Assembly: GCA_026400735.1 (NCBI GenBank)
Contig: JAPLOL010000151.1
Span: 25,799-89,798, forward strand
DNA from: Alphaproteobacteria bacterium
GTDB taxonomy: Bacteria; Pseudomonadota; Alphaproteobacteria; Caulobacterales; Aquidulcibacteraceae
Direction of reading: 5' to 3'
Length of the DNA stretch: 64,000 nucleotides
Shown here: positions 9,996 to 18,739 of the stretch, one piece after another
Layout: each line of letters starts with the position of its first letter
How positions within the stretch are numbered: the stretch's first letter is position 1
Made by a program: the position numbers and the translations under genes
The notes under the pieces: generated by a model
The model's database searches: none
Told to the model about the DNA's origin: nothing
The model's input: the letters and a program-made list of their open reading frames with translations, nothing else

Positions 9996-10010
9996 GTTCT
10001 CTATATGTTC
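9996..10010 (-). promoter_or_regulatory. Alphaproteobacterial LexA (SOS) box GTTC-N7-GTTC
   Basis: GTTCTCTATATGTTC on + strand, directly abutting the imuA ATG (9995-9993). Confidence 0.85.
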
Positions 10011-10069
10011 TACTCCTTCGAGTCCCCCGCGGCAAGGCGGTAGCGGAACGAAATGGAGGCTGATCGCAG

Positions 10070-10612
10070 ATGTTCGCCTACGCCCTGTTCGACACCGCCA
10101 TCGGCCGCTGCACCCTCGCATGGGGACCACGCGGGATCATCGGAGTGCAGCTACCCGAGCGCAGCCCGGAGGCGACGCGTATTCGTTTGATGCGCCTTTG
10201 CCCGAACGCCGAAGAACTTGAGCCTCCGAAACAGATCGCGCGCGCAATTGAGGACATCAGCGCGCTGCTGCGCGGCGAGAAGAAGTCACTGCGCGCAGTG
10301 CAACTCGATCTTTCGCGCGTGCCGGCGTTCAATGCGCGCGTCTACGAAACCACACGCGCCATCGCACCTGGCGCAACGCGCACCTATGGCGAGATCGCGC
10401 GCGCTATTGGTCAACCAGACGGCGCGCGCGCTGTTGGTCAAGCGCTTGGACGCAACCCGTTCGCGATCGTGGTGCCATGTCACCGCGTTGTCGGCGCCGA
10501 TGACAAGCTCGTCGGTTTTAGCGCCAATGGCGGCATCAAGACGAAGCTGAAGATGCTAAAGATCGAAGGCTGGCGCGAAAATGAGCCGAGCTTGTTCGAG
10601 GAGTTGGCTTAG
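10070..10612 (+). CDS. ogt: Methylated-DNA--protein-cysteine S-methyltransferase
   Basis: Active-site motif NPFAIVVPCHRVVGADDKLVGFSANGGIKTKLKMLKIEG; RBS TGGAGG upstream. Confidence 0.93.
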   Translation: MFAYALFDTAIGRCTLAWGPRGIIGVQLPERSPEATRIRLMRLCPNAEELEPPKQIARAIEDISALLRGEKKSLRAVQLDLSRVPAFNARVYETTRAIAPGATRTYGEIARAIGQPDGARAVGQALGRNPFAIVVPCHRVVGADDKLVGFSANGGIKTKLKMLKIEGWRENEPSLFEELA

Positions 10613-11763
10613 CCGTTTGAACTTTCCTCAAACGGCTCGGCTATAGTCGCCGCGAACGCATGCAATGCTGCCACCGAAGCAGCATCGCCGCCCATGCTCT
10701 CGGCGGCGTTTGCTACAACAAGCACACCATTTCCAGTTTCTGGGAAGAGACATACCAGTGCGAACCAATTGCCGTCTGAGCCTGAGTGCGTCAGCGCCGG
10801 GCCGCGTAGATTCATTGGATGCGGCGCGGCGCCCCAGCCAAGTGCGGTGCGCGTTTCGCCTTGCGGCGCATGGATGAAGCGATACGTGTCTGTGCGCAGA
10901 AGGCCACCACGGCCATGCTCGCCTTGCATCTGATCGATGCAGAAGCGTGACCAGTCGCGCAGCGTCATACGCATGGCGCCAGCGGGCGCAAACATGTGCG
11001 GGTTCACGTCGTTCTGTTGGTTCGCGATACGGCTGTCGACGTGGCCTTGCGGTTCGTTTGCAGCGCCGAATTGATCGAAGCTAATTGAATGGATGCCGAG
11101 CGGATCGAAGACGTGCGCGACGATCAAATCTTCGAAAGCGCGACCCGTCGCGTGCTCCGCGCATGCTGCCGCGATGATGAAGCCTGTGTTTGAGTACGTG
11201 CTTTCACCACGCGCCGGGCCGACTGGCGCATCTTGCAAGCAGCGCGTGATGTAGCGCAGGCGTTGAGCCGGCAAGGGCGCGGCGTCGGTGTGAAACGTGA
11301 AGAAGAAATCCATATCGGCGGTGTTTTCGGGCAAGCCCGCGCGATGCGAGAGCAAGTCCGGCAACGTGGCGTCGCGATAGGCCGGCTGCATTGTGCTCGC
11401 GAGATCGGGCAGCATTTGCGAGAGCTGACGTTCCCAGCTCAGCGCGCCAGCATCGACGAGTTTGGCGATCAATGTCGCGGTCATCGCTTTGCCATCAGAT
11501 CCCAGATGCCAGCGATCGTTCGGCAAGATCATTGCGGGCGAGCCCAAAGCGCGGACGCCGGCGAAGTATTCCGTCTCGACGTGGAAGTCGCGGATCACGA
11601 TGGCGGCCATGCCTGGGACGGCTTTGCCCGCCATCGCGTCTTGCAAGACGGAGCTGGATTGGGCTTCGAGCGGACGGCTCGGATCGGCGTTTGTGCTGGC
11701 GCAGCCGGCGAGGACAAATGCGCTTGCACCTGCCGACAGTGAGAAATCGCGTCTCGTGAACAT
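10609..11763 (-). CDS. Serine hydrolase (class C beta-lactamase/esterase family)
   Basis: Lipoprotein-like signal (ASAFVLAGCAS), GSDGKAMTATLIAKLVDAG (SxxK-region-like), YSNTGFIIAA (YxN). Confidence 0.82.
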   Translation of the reverse strand: MFTRRDFSLSAGASAFVLAGCASTNADPSRPLEAQSSSVLQDAMAGKAVPGMAAIVIRDFHVETEYFAGVRALGSPAMILPNDRWHLGSDGKAMTATLIAKLVDAGALSWERQLSQMLPDLASTMQPAYRDATLPDLLSHRAGLPENTADMDFFFTFHTDAAPLPAQRLRYITRCLQDAPVGPARGESTYSNTGFIIAAACAEHATGRAFEDLIVAHVFDPLGIHSISFDQFGAANEPQGHVDSRIANQQNDVNPHMFAPAGAMRMTLRDWSRFCIDQMQGEHGRGGLLRTDTYRFIHAPQGETRTALGWGAAPHPMNLRGPALTHSGSDGNWFALVCLFPETGNGVLVVANAAESMGGDAASVAALHAFAATIAEPFEESSNG

Positions 11764-11772
11764 AGCTCTCTC

Positions 11773-12495
11773 CTATCGCACGCCGCGCATCGTGCCGATG
11801 CCTGTTGCGATCAGCCACAATGTCAGGCCGACGAAGCCACCGATGGTCGCCATTGCGAACTCTTCGCCCGATTGGCCGAGCGCCAACGCCAATCCTTCGT
11901 TCGTACCGATGACGATCGCACCGACCGTGACAAAGCCCAGCACCGCACTGATACGCTTGCGCTCACGCCATTGCATCGCGCTGAAAAGCACGACGAACAG
12001 CGCCAACAACAATTGACCCAAGTGCTCGCCGATGGCGACGCCGCCGTATTGGTTGATCAGGTCGAACGTGTATTCGGCTGCGCGCTTGGCTTCTTCGGTT
12101 GCGTTTGCATCGGTGTGCACGCGGGCCAAGCCCGGCACGACGAATACCCAGCGGAACAGACCGATCGCTTGCGCCAAGGCGGACAGCGCACCAGCGACGG
12201 CAGCGCCGATCGCCAGACCCGGCGCATCCGAAACGCGGTTGCGCGTGAGCGTCAAAGCAAAAGCCAGCGGCGCGAGAGCGAGCGCTGAGATCGCGAAGGC
12301 GTGCCACGTCAAAATCAGTGGGGCCCCGCCCTGTGCGAACAGGTTGAGCACCTCGCCTGCCGGGCGGCGGAGAACGTCCGGGTACTCGAAGGTCGCGCCG
12401 AGGATCGCGAACGGCACATTGAAACCGATCGCCGTGGCGATCGCGGCAGCGCCCGTGAAGGGCCGTGGGGCTTCGGTGTAAATTTGCTCAGCCAT
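11773..12495 (-). CDS. Multi-pass membrane protein, possibly DUF4386-like
   Basis: Multiple TM segments; divergent from a TetR regulator. Confidence 0.6.
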   Translation of the reverse strand: MAEQIYTEAPRPFTGAAAIATAIGFNVPFAILGATFEYPDVLRRPAGEVLNLFAQGGAPLILTWHAFAISALALAPLAFALTLTRNRVSDAPGLAIGAAVAGALSALAQAIGLFRWVFVVPGLARVHTDANATEEAKRAAEYTFDLINQYGGVAIGEHLGQLLLALFVVLFSAMQWRERKRISAVLGFVTVGAIVIGTNEGLALALGQSGEEFAMATIGGFVGLTLWLIATGIGTMRGVR

Positions 12496-12526
12496 ATCTT
12501 GTCTCCATCTGGTGACATACTATTTA

Positions 12527-12570
12527 TCACCAGTCGGTGACAAGACAAGTGAAAAGTCACCGATGGGTGA
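12527..12570. promoter_or_regulatory. Twin inverted-repeat operators (TCACC-N4-GGTGA x2), probable TetR binding sites
   Basis: TCACCAGTCGGTGA at 12527-12540 and TCACCGATGGGTGA at 12557-12570 in the divergent intergenic region; additional half-site GGTGA 12511-12515. Confidence 0.7.
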
Positions 12571-12621
12571 TATTTTTCTGGAAGCCGCCCGCGAACAGGC
12601 TGAACAGGGTTCGAGGAGCAC

Positions 12622-13248
12622 ATGCCGAAAACGCCGCCGCCCCCACCTCGCGGACGCGACCGAGACGCCACCGAGCGCCTGATTTTGGCGGCGGCTAAGG
12701 AGGTCTTGGGCGAAGAAGGCTTCGCTAATTTCGGGGTGAACGCCATCGCCCGACGAGCCGGCTGCGATAAACAACTGATCTACCGTTATTACGGCGGTCT
12801 CGACGGCCTGGCCGACGCGATTGGCGCCGATCTGGCCGCAACGCTCAGCGAAGAACTGAAACCGCTCTCGACGCCCACGCCTGAGACCTACGGCGAACTG
12901 ATGCGCCGCTTGGCGCTCGGGCTTTTGGAGCTACTGCGCCGCGACCGGCTCATGCAGCAGATCACGGCTTGGGAAGCGGCAGCGCCCTCGCCTTTGGTGA
13001 AGCGCCTGATCGCGGCGCGTGCAAAGCGCATGGCGATGTGGATGTTCGAAATGCATGGCGCGTTGCAACCGCCCCCTGATGTTGATGCGCCTGCGATGAA
13101 CGCGATCGTCATCGCTGCGATTCAGCAGATTGTGGTGTCGGCCGCAGCGAATGGCGAATTCTCCGGACTGGCGCTTCGCGAAGATGCGCAGTGGGAGCGC
13201 TTGCGCGTGGCGCTCATCAAACTGCTCGCGTCGGTCTACGGCGACTGA
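12622..13248 (+). CDS. TetR/AcrR family transcriptional regulator
   Basis: N-terminal HTH: DATERLILAAAKEVLGEEGFANFGVNAIARRAGCDKQLIYRYYGGLDGL. Confidence 0.9.
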   Translation: MPKTPPPPPRGRDRDATERLILAAAKEVLGEEGFANFGVNAIARRAGCDKQLIYRYYGGLDGLADAIGADLAATLSEELKPLSTPTPETYGELMRRLALGLLELLRRDRLMQQITAWEAAAPSPLVKRLIAARAKRMAMWMFEMHGALQPPPDVDAPAMNAIVIAAIQQIVVSAAANGEFSGLALREDAQWERLRVALIKLLASVYGD

Positions 13249-14277
13249 TCAGTCCGGCGCCTCGAACGAGAGCTTGCCGGCGCCAGGGCGCATCGCGAAC
13301 TCGCGCGGATGCACGAACTCCTCTGCGAACCATGGATTTGTCGACGCAGAGAAGATGTCCTGCAGCCACTCCAAGACGCTCTTGGCCCGAGCAACGCGAG
13401 CGACGGCAGGATCGTAAACGAGGTAGAGTTTTGGTGATGCCGCGGGTTCTTCGCCGAGCATGACGATGTTCGGAATGAAAGCGGCAGCGCAGGTGGGCAA
13501 AAACGCAATACCTGCGCCCGCTAGAACGGACATGACAACTGTGGCGCTACAATTGGTTTCCACGTTGTAGGATGAGAGCGTGCGAACGGCTTCCGCCTTC
13601 GGATCCCAGGTCTCTTTCTGCTGCTGCACCGCGGAATGATGAACCGTGCGGTGCGTCGCGAGTTCAGCTTGCGACTTCGGCACGCCGTAGAGTTTTAGAT
13701 ACGATTCCGCCGCGAACGGCGCATAGTGAACGGTGGCGAGTGGCTCAACGACATGGTCACCGAAATTTCGTGAATCGTATTGCAGCGAAATGTCGATGTC
13801 GTCTTGAAGCGGATTATGCGGCCAGAGCCCGCCGTCGAGCGAGAGCGTTATGCCAGGATTGGCGCGCTGCAGCGCTGGGACGCGCGGTCCAATCCAAAAC
13901 GAGCCAATCCCGTCCGGCGCGGCGATCTTAACTCTGCCCTCGGGCTTATCGTCGAACTCGCGCATCACCCGATCGATCGCGGATGCAGAACGCTGCATGA
14001 CGGTGACGTGCTCTCGAATGCGTACGCCGGCTTCTGTCAGCGTGATCCCGCTCGGCCCTCGCACAACGAGTTGCGTGTTAAGCCTGAATTCGAGATCGCG
14101 AAGGCGCTGGCCAACTGTCGGTTGCGACATCTGCAGCGTTTTGGCGGCAGCGCTGATGCTGCCGCTCTCGGCGACATGGAGGAACAGGCGCAAGTCCGAC
14201 CAGTCTGCGCGCGCGCTCGCGGGCAGCGTCACCTCCCCATCGGAATTCTTTGCAACCCCCATCGGAAATTCGCTCAA
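13249..14277 (-). CDS. LysR family transcriptional regulator
   Basis: HTH: LRLFLHVAESGSISAAAKTLQMSQPTVGQRLRDLEFRLNTQLVVRG. Confidence 0.92.
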   Translation of the reverse strand: MSEFPMGVAKNSDGEVTLPASARADWSDLRLFLHVAESGSISAAAKTLQMSQPTVGQRLRDLEFRLNTQLVVRGPSGITLTEAGVRIREHVTVMQRSASAIDRVMREFDDKPEGRVKIAAPDGIGSFWIGPRVPALQRANPGITLSLDGGLWPHNPLQDDIDISLQYDSRNFGDHVVEPLATVHYAPFAAESYLKLYGVPKSQAELATHRTVHHSAVQQQKETWDPKAEAVRTLSSYNVETNCSATVVMSVLAGAGIAFLPTCAAAFIPNIVMLGEEPAASPKLYLVYDPAVARVARAKSVLEWLQDIFSASTNPWFAEEFVHPREFAMRPGAGKLSFEAPD

Positions 14278-14333
14278 GCTGGCCAGGTCCTTGCTCAGTA
14301 GAACTTGGACACGCGGTTAAGGGGCTGAGCAAG

Positions 14334-14915
14334 ATGAATCTGATCGCAGAAGCGAGCATCAGCGACGGACGCAACACTTTGCCACAAAATGTGGCGGTGG
14401 TAGCGGCTCGCCACGGGCTCGAAATCCTTGATGCTGAAGCGATCCGCGAGGCGCGCACGCTTGCCGCTCAGCTGATCGGCGAGGGCGTCGCGACGGCCGA
14501 GTGCCTTATCGCGCTGCAGTCTCAGTTCGGCGCCGCACTTTTTGGGCTGCGCCAAGAGGGCGCCCTCACCGGATTGCTGGCCGCGTTTCCGCTCAACGAA
14601 GCAGGGCTGGAAGCGCTTGAGCATGGCGCCTTCGATGCCGTGGCGCTCGATACGGCGCTCGTTGCGCGGCCAGGCGAGACGCCGGCGGCCTATTATGGTT
14701 GGGCGTTCGCCGCGACGAACCAAGACGGCGGGCGCGCCGTCATGATGGCGAGCGTCGACATTCACCGCCTGCTCTATTGGGCGGTGCCGACATTCGCGCG
14801 CGCGGTCACTGCGGACGGCTCTCGTGCGCTGCAGCGTATCGGATTTCGCCCGCATGCTACGCAAGCTGCCCTGTTCGTCATCGCGCCCGCGCTCAACGTC
14901 GGCGCACGGACATGA
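14334..14915 (+). CDS. Conserved hypothetical protein, GNAT-like C-terminus
   Basis: Start at AAGATGAATCTG; VDIHRLLYWAVPTFARAVTADGSRALQRIGFRP resembles GNAT-type ends; 4-nt overlap with next gene. Confidence 0.6.
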   Translation: MNLIAEASISDGRNTLPQNVAVVAARHGLEILDAEAIREARTLAAQLIGEGVATAECLIALQSQFGAALFGLRQEGALTGLLAAFPLNEAGLEALEHGAFDAVALDTALVARPGETPAAYYGWAFAATNQDGGRAVMMASVDIHRLLYWAVPTFARAVTADGSRALQRIGFRPHATQAALFVIAPALNVGART

Positions 14916-15499
14916 AACGGCCGATCAAACGCACATCGACGCGCACCGTGACGGTGAGCGTGGTGCGCGACATCGAAGGCTTGATGGAAGTTTGGAGCGT
15001 CCGCTCACTTGTCTACATGGGCGAGCAGGATTGCCCTTACCAAGAAGAGTTCGACGGCAACGACCTCGCGGGCGCGACGCATCTCATTGCGCGCGTGGGC
15101 AAAGAGCCGGTTGGGGTGATGCGCATCCGCTGGTTCGCGGATTTCGCTAAGATCGAACGCGTCGCCATTCGCCAATCACATCGCAGCGGCGAGGTATCGG
15201 CGGCATTGGTGAAAACCTCGCTCGATCTCGCAGCACGCAAGGGCTACCGGCGGGTGCTCGGTCATATCCAGGCGCGGCTGCTGAAGTATTGGCTACGCAC
15301 CGCGAATGTGCGGCTGCGGCCGGAGCGCCCGCAGTTCAGCTTCTCGGGTTACGATTACATCGAGATCGAGCGCGATCTTGTGCCGCCTGAAGGAGCGATC
15401 GGACTCGACACGCCAGCGATGGTGTTGTTGCGCCCTGAGGGTGACTGGGATCGCCCTGGTGTTCTGGAAAAGTCGGCGGCGCGGAGTCGCGCCCGCTGA
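14912..15499 (+). CDS. GNAT family N-acyltransferase
   Basis: VRSLVYMGEQDCPYQEEFDGNDLAGATHLIARVGKEPVGVMRIRWFADFAKIERVAIRQSHRSGEVSAALVKTSLDLAARKGYRRVLGHIQARLLKYW. Confidence 0.8.
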   Translation: MKRPIKRTSTRTVTVSVVRDIEGLMEVWSVRSLVYMGEQDCPYQEEFDGNDLAGATHLIARVGKEPVGVMRIRWFADFAKIERVAIRQSHRSGEVSAALVKTSLDLAARKGYRRVLGHIQARLLKYWLRTANVRLRPERPQFSFSGYDYIEIERDLVPPEGAIGLDTPAMVLLRPEGDWDRPGVLEKSAARSRAR

Positions 15500-16062
15500 T
15501 GCTGCCGACAACCCGCCATTCCGCTCCTGTGCTTGTGTGCCTCAACCTGCAACGCGCTTACACAGATCCGCTGGATCGCTGCTACGCGCCGCGTGGGGCG
15601 ACTGCGCTCGTTCATGCCGGCGCATGCGTGGCGTGGGCGCGGCGCCAGAACATGCCTGTATGGCACGTGCATACACGCACCGAGGGTGGGCGCAGCATGC
15701 CGATCCCCGGCTTTGAACCTCGGCCGAATGAACGCGTGTTGATGAAGCAATCGTGGTCGCTGTTCGACAGCACCGAAGTGACGCGCGCGCGCCCCGCCCT
15801 ACAGCATGCGTTCGTTCTCGGTTTTACCGCTGCGAAAGACTGCGTGGCCACAGCCATTGATGCTGAGCGCGCCGGCGTGCGCTTCGCCTTCATCACCGAC
15901 GCGATCGCGTCGTCGTCGCTGCCGAACCAATCGGCCGAGATTGTCGACGACGTCTTGGCCTCCTTGCTGGGCGAGTGGGCGGCAAGCGTCACAACGGCCG
16001 AATTGCTGCGGCGCGAGCCGCAATTGGTTACTTCCGCGGAGTCGGGCTTTGAACGTCAATAA
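15499..16062 (+). CDS. Isochorismatase-like cysteine hydrolase family protein
   Basis: PVLVCLNLQRAYTDP, VLMKQSWSLF, FVLGFTAAKDCVATAIDAERAGVRFAFITDAIAS. Confidence 0.85.
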   Translation: MLPTTRHSAPVLVCLNLQRAYTDPLDRCYAPRGATALVHAGACVAWARRQNMPVWHVHTRTEGGRSMPIPGFEPRPNERVLMKQSWSLFDSTEVTRARPALQHAFVLGFTAAKDCVATAIDAERAGVRFAFITDAIASSSLPNQSAEIVDDVLASLLGEWAASVTTAELLRREPQLVTSAESGFERQ

Positions 16063-16294
16063 TCCAGCCAGCCCCGATCGCCCGTCCACCGCGAACGCGG
16101 CGCGGCAACTCGTCCAGTTCATTCGCGCCTGCAAGGTGAGCGTAGAGTCGATTGCGACTGACGACCACGCAACGATGAACGAGATCGAACAGGCGCTCGC
16201 GACCGCAGAGGCCGCCGCCCAGCGCCTGTTGGCCGACATCCAGCGAACGGCTGGAGAGGCGCCTGACGGGATCGTCGATCTGGACGATTTCTGA
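16049..16294 (+). CDS. Small hypothetical protein, last gene of the GNAT/isochorismatase-like cluster
   Basis: Reads LNVNNPASPDRPSTANAARQLVQFIRACKVSVESIATDD...; inferred TTG start at 16049 with GGAG 7 nt upstream; overlaps preceding gene. Confidence 0.45.
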   Translation: MNVNNPASPDRPSTANAARQLVQFIRACKVSVESIATDDHATMNEIEQALATAEAAAQRLLADIQRTAGEAPDGIVDLDDF

Positions 16295-16424
16295 GCGCTA
16301 CGACCGCTCGGGCATTGCAGCACGGCTTATTTGCACCGCCAAACGCCCGAGAAATCGGCTAGGGTGTCTAAAGTTGCCACTGTTCCTAAATGCGGGGATA
16401 CGCATCCCGGGCCAGAAGAGCATC

Positions 16425-18320
16425 ATGCCGTTATCTCAAATCACCGTCCCCGCCCTTGCGCGCGCCATCGAAAAGCGCGGCTATGAAACGTTAACGCCGG
16501 TCCAGTCGGCTATCCTCGCAGGCGAATTGCGCGACGCGGATTTGATGGTCTCGGCGCAGACGGGCTCGGGCAAGACGGTCGCGTTCGGTCTGGCGCTGGC
16601 GCACACGCTGCTTGGCGGGCAGGACAAGTTCGACAAAGCACGCGATCCGCTGGCGCTGATTATCGCGCCGACGCGCGAACTGGCGATGCAGGTTAAGGCG
16701 GAAATTCAGTGGCTCTACGCTGAGGCTGGCGGCGTGGTCGCTTCGTGCGTTGGCGGCATGGATGCGCGCGACGAGCGGCGCGCGTTGGATCGCGGCGCGC
16801 ATATCGTTGTTGGCACACCGGGACGTTTGGTGGACCACCTGCATCGTGGCTCGCTGGTGCTGAACAGTTTGAAGGCCGTCGTGCTCGATGAAGCCGACGA
16901 GATGCTGAACCTTGGATTCCGCGAAGAGTTGGAAACCATCCTGGACACTGCACCGGCCGACCGCCGCACTCTGATGTTCTCGGCGACGATGCCGCGCTCC
17001 ATCGCGACCCTTGCGGGCAAATACCAGCGCGACGCGCAACGCGTGAACACGATCAGCAGCGCCAAGCAGCACACCGACATCGAATATCTCGCGCTCACCG
17101 CGGGCGCACACGACATCGAGAATGCGATCTTCAACGTGTTGCGCTACCATGATGCGGCCAACGCGCTGGTGTTTTGCGGCACGCGCGCGGCGGTGACACA
17201 CCTGCAGAGCCGGTTCAGCAATCGCGGCTTCTCGGTTGTCGCGTTGTCCGGCGAGCTTAGTCAAAAAGAACGCACCTACGCATTGCAGGCGCTGCGCGAT
17301 CACCGCGCCAACGTCTGCATTGCTACGGACGTTGCCGCGCGCGGCCTCGATCTGCCTGATCTCGATCTCGTCATCCACGCCGAAATTCCCAAGAACCCGG
17401 AAGCATTGCTCCATCGCAGCGGCCGCACCGGCCGCGCGGGGCGCAAAGGCACCAGCGTGCTGATCGTGCCCTACCCGGCGCGGCGCAGAACTGAGCGTTT
17501 GCTCCGCGACGCAAAAATTGAAGCACGCTGGAGTGAGCCGCCATCAGCCGATGACGTAAAACGACGCGATCAGCAACGCTTGCTCGATGACGCCGTGCTG
17601 AGCGAGCCAATTGCCGAAGACGAACGCGCTATCATCTCGGCGCTCCTTGAGCGCCACGACGTCGATCAGATCGCGGCGGCTTTTGCGCGACTCTATCGAA
17701 AGGGCCAGCCTGCCCCAGAAGATTTGATGGCACCACCGCCGAATGCGCAGAACCCCACGCGCCCCGAGCCTCGCCCGCAAGGCTTCGATCAAAGCGCGTG
17801 GATCACACTCACCATCGGCTACGCCCAGAAAGCTGAGCCGCGCTGGCTGATCCCTATGCTGTGCAAAGCCGGCGGTATCACCAAGCGTGACATCGGCACG
17901 ATCCGCATCGAGGATCGCGTTACGCACGTCGAACTCAATGCTGCAGCGGTCGAGGGCTTCTTCACACATTTGGACGCCGACGGCCGCATTGAGAAAAACG
18001 TCTATGCGATGCCGATGCGCGAGCAAGCAGCGCCGCGCGCGGACAATCGCGAACGGCCTCAAGGCGCCGAACGTCACGAACGCCCTCAGCGGCAGGAACG
18101 GCCTGAGCGCCAAGACCGCCCACAGCGCGCAGAAAGACAAGATCGCGCGCCGCGTCAGGACCGTCCCGAGCGTCAAGAACGCCAGGAGCGCCCAGCAACA
18201 GCACGGCCGGGACGCAAAGAGCGACAGGCTCAGGACACCCGCCGCGGCAAGCCGCCAGCGGGAAAACACCCCGCCGGTGGCAAGCCTCACAAAAAGAAAA
18301 AGTGGAATCCCGCGGACTAA
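16425..18320 (+). CDS. DEAD/DEAH-box ATP-dependent RNA helicase with DbpA-type RNA-binding region and Arg/Gln/Pro-rich tail
   Basis: AQTGSGKTVAFGLAL, PTRELAMQ, VLDEADEML, SATMP, HRSGRTGRAG; C-terminal RERPQ/ERQDRP low complexity. Confidence 0.95.
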   Translation: MPLSQITVPALARAIEKRGYETLTPVQSAILAGELRDADLMVSAQTGSGKTVAFGLALAHTLLGGQDKFDKARDPLALIIAPTRELAMQVKAEIQWLYAEAGGVVASCVGGMDARDERRALDRGAHIVVGTPGRLVDHLHRGSLVLNSLKAVVLDEADEMLNLGFREELETILDTAPADRRTLMFSATMPRSIATLAGKYQRDAQRVNTISSAKQHTDIEYLALTAGAHDIENAIFNVLRYHDAANALVFCGTRAAVTHLQSRFSNRGFSVVALSGELSQKERTYALQALRDHRANVCIATDVAARGLDLPDLDLVIHAEIPKNPEALLHRSGRTGRAGRKGTSVLIVPYPARRRTERLLRDAKIEARWSEPPSADDVKRRDQQRLLDDAVLSEPIAEDERAIISALLERHDVDQIAAAFARLYRKGQPAPEDLMAPPPNAQNPTRPEPRPQGFDQSAWITLTIGYAQKAEPRWLIPMLCKAGGITKRDIGTIRIEDRVTHVELNAAAVEGFFTHLDADGRIEKNVYAMPMREQAAPRADNRERPQGAERHERPQRQERPERQDRPQRAERQDRAPRQDRPERQERQERPATARPGRKERQAQDTRRGKPPAGKHPAGGKPHKKKKWNPAD

Positions 18321-18739
18321 GCCAGTGCGACGCGGAAGTTCGCGTGCGCGCGCGCAATCGTCTCGCTGTCGGCGCTGATGTTGCACTCTGCGTAGCAGAG
18401 GGTTTTGCCGACACGAGCGAATGTGGTGTCGAACGCAAGCCATTGGCCAAGTTTAGTGACGCCGAGATATTCGATCGACAGAGAGGTGGTCCAGAGATTG
18501 GTCACCTGCACGCCATCGGCATGAAGCTTCACGCCGCAGGACATACCCATAGCCTGATCCGCCAGCGCTGCGATCAGGCCACCGTGCGCGGTGGCGCGCG
18601 AATTGGTGTGCGGCTCGCGCAAGCGCACGCCAAGCACCATGCGATCAGACTGCCGCTGCACATATAGCGGCCGCCATGGATCGAGCAGCGGGCTCGGCCG
18701 GGTAAAGAGTTCGAATCCTTCTGGCGTCTCTTCGCTCAT
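18317..18739 (-). CDS. PaaI-like hotdog-fold thioesterase
   Basis: NSRATAHGGLIAALADQAMGMSCG motif; start at MSEETPEGF. Confidence 0.85.
   Translation of the reverse strand: MSEETPEGFELFTRPSPLLDPWRPLYVQRQSDRMVLGVRLREPHTNSRATAHGGLIAALADQAMGMSCGVKLHADGVQVTNLWTTSLSIEYLGVTKLGQWLAFDTTFARVGKTLCYAECNISADSETIARAHANFRVALA

Noticed and set aside
9996-10130. N-terminally extended imuA ORF (to 10130)
   Set aside because: The extension runs through the LexA box and into the divergent ogt gene; MSVRPASFG at 9995 is a better start.
16491-17414. 307-aa minus-strand ORF within the DEAD-box helicase
   Set aside because: Antisense to a strongly conserved helicase with all motifs; no recognisable domain.
18050-18250. 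Repeats in the helicase C-terminal region as a possible mobile or tandem DNA repeat
   Set aside because: They are imperfect codon-level repeats of an RERPQ/ERQDRP low-complexity tail, common in bacterial DEAD-box proteins.
17544-18443. 299-aa minus-strand ORF opposite the helicase C-terminus
   Set aside because: Produced by low-complexity Arg/Gln codons read in reverse; no independent support.
18700-18720. AGTTCGAATCCTT resembling a tRNA T-arm
   Set aside because: It encodes EGFELF near the thioesterase N-terminus; no acceptor stem, anticodon arm or CCA context.
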